From Clostridiales bacterium (GTDB taxonomy: Bacteria > Bacillota > Clostridia > Lachnospirales > Lachnospiraceae): a stretch of DNA of 5,560 bases. The notes under the pieces were generated by a model. It did not search any database and had not been told where the DNA came from. It was given only the letters and a program-made list of their open reading frames with translations. How positions within the stretch are numbered: the stretch's first letter is position 1; the number at the start of each line of letters is the position of its first letter. Below, piece after piece: positions 5,460-5,560 of this stretch. Location of the stretch: assembly GCA_021203115.1 (NCBI GenBank), contig JAJQBV010000118.1:4219-9778 (forward strand). Reading direction: 5' to 3'. The translations under genes were made by a program, and so were the position numbers.

Positions 5460-5528
5460 GATTCGCAGTAATCCATATCGGAGATAATAAACAGATTACT
5501 CCCCGGAAATTGATATGCTCCCCATATG

Positions 5529-5556
5529 GTAGACATTGAAAATATTCAAAATCTAC
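5529..5556 (+). other. Edge hairpin / possible promoter region
   Basis: GTAGA (5529-5533) pairs with TCTAC (5552-5556), and TTGAA (5536-5540) pairs with TTCAA (5545-5549) around an AATA loop, giving ten pairs with a 2x2 internal loop. The same stretch could hold a weak promoter, TAGACA (5530-5535) with an 18-nt spacer to TACTAT (5554-5559). The window ends here, so neither reading can be settled. The rest of 5480-5528 shows no gene; CCATATGG (5522-5529) is a short palindrome. Confidence 0.3.
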
Positions 5557-5560
5557 TATA

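Larger units (their letters stand above)
5321..5479 (+). repeat. Nested palindrome after rpsI (branched inverted-repeat element)
   Basis: The outer arms GGATTACTGCGAAT (5326-5339) and ATTCGCAGTAATCC (5461-5474) are perfectly complementary over 14 bp. With GATA/TATC added beyond one mismatch, 18 of 19 positions pair (5321-5339 with 5461-5479). Between them lie two further hairpins. One pairs GAATACAAAAG (5336-5346) with CTTTTGTATTC (5393-5403), 11 bp perfect, and carries the terminator at its tip. The other is at 5413-5459. The bases 5336-5339 can join either the outer or the first inner stem, so the whole can fold as a branched junction. It is too elaborate for a simple terminator. A palindromic mobile element or a processed 3' RNA are possibilities, and no transposase is present. 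Confidence 0.75.
5319..5500 (+). repeat. Direct repeats GAGATAA ... GATTACT flanking the palindrome
   Basis: GAGATAA occurs at 5319-5325 (the end of rpsI including its stop) and at 5481-5487. GATTACT occurs at 5327-5333 and again at 5494-5500, in the same order and direction. The inverted copy AGTAATC (5467-5473) can pair with either GATTACT. The repeats bracket the palindrome but are not immediately adjacent to its right arm: six bases, 5475-5480, lie between. Confidence 0.55.

Noticed and set aside
5326..5479. Reading the palindrome as an integron attC site or a CRISPR unit
   Set aside because: No GTTRRRY-type core sites, no integrase, and no evenly spaced repeats.

Overview
The window looks like a chromosomal housekeeping segment from a Firmicute of the class Clostridia, most likely a Lachnospiraceae-type gut bacterium with fairly high GC. 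That placement is inferred from three things: the gene order ECF ATPases - ecfT - truA - rplM - rpsI, which is characteristic of Firmicutes; the strong AGGAGG-type ribosome binding sites; and the protein sequences. Every gene I can support is on the + strand.

Positions 1-4161 hold one tightly packed cluster. It opens inside an energy-coupling-factor (ECF) ABC ATPase whose 5' end lies outside the window. That reading frame runs without a stop into a second complete ECF ATPase, so EcfA1 and EcfA2 appear to be one fused polypeptide. It is followed by ecfT (7-nt overlap), truA (ATGA overlap) and a CPA1-family cation:proton antiporter that starts at or just after the truA stop codon. The first two genes form the energising module for vitamin and micronutrient uptake; the substrate-binding S proteins would be encoded elsewhere. 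TruA modifies tRNA anticodon arms. The antiporter is not part of the usual version of this cluster and looks like a local insertion into it.

Positions 4162-4484 (323 nt) have no gene but are rich in signals. They contain a hairpin over the antiporter stop codon, A-tracts, a full-consensus sigma-A promoter (TTGACA-17-TATAAT), and then a roughly 240-nt leader RNA upstream of rplM. Several stem-loops can be drawn in this leader, including a helix that would cover the rplM Shine-Dalgarno sequence. The position fits an autoregulatory ribosomal-protein (L13) leader.

Positions 4485-5325 encode ribosomal proteins L13 and S9 as a two-gene operon. Positions 5326-5560 (235 nt) contain no gene. They hold an intrinsic terminator nested in an unusually elaborate palindrome: a 14-bp perfect inverted repeat (18 of 19 positions when extended), with two long hairpins between the arms and flanking direct repeats. 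It may be a large terminator structure or the remains of a small palindromic (MITE-like) element inserted at the rpsI stop codon. A last hairpin and a possible promoter sit at the right edge.

No defence system, CRISPR array, tRNA, rRNA or transposase gene is visible. The items most worth following up are the ATPase fusion, the rplM leader RNA and the nested palindrome after rpsI. All base pairings were drawn by hand and no folding energies were computed.
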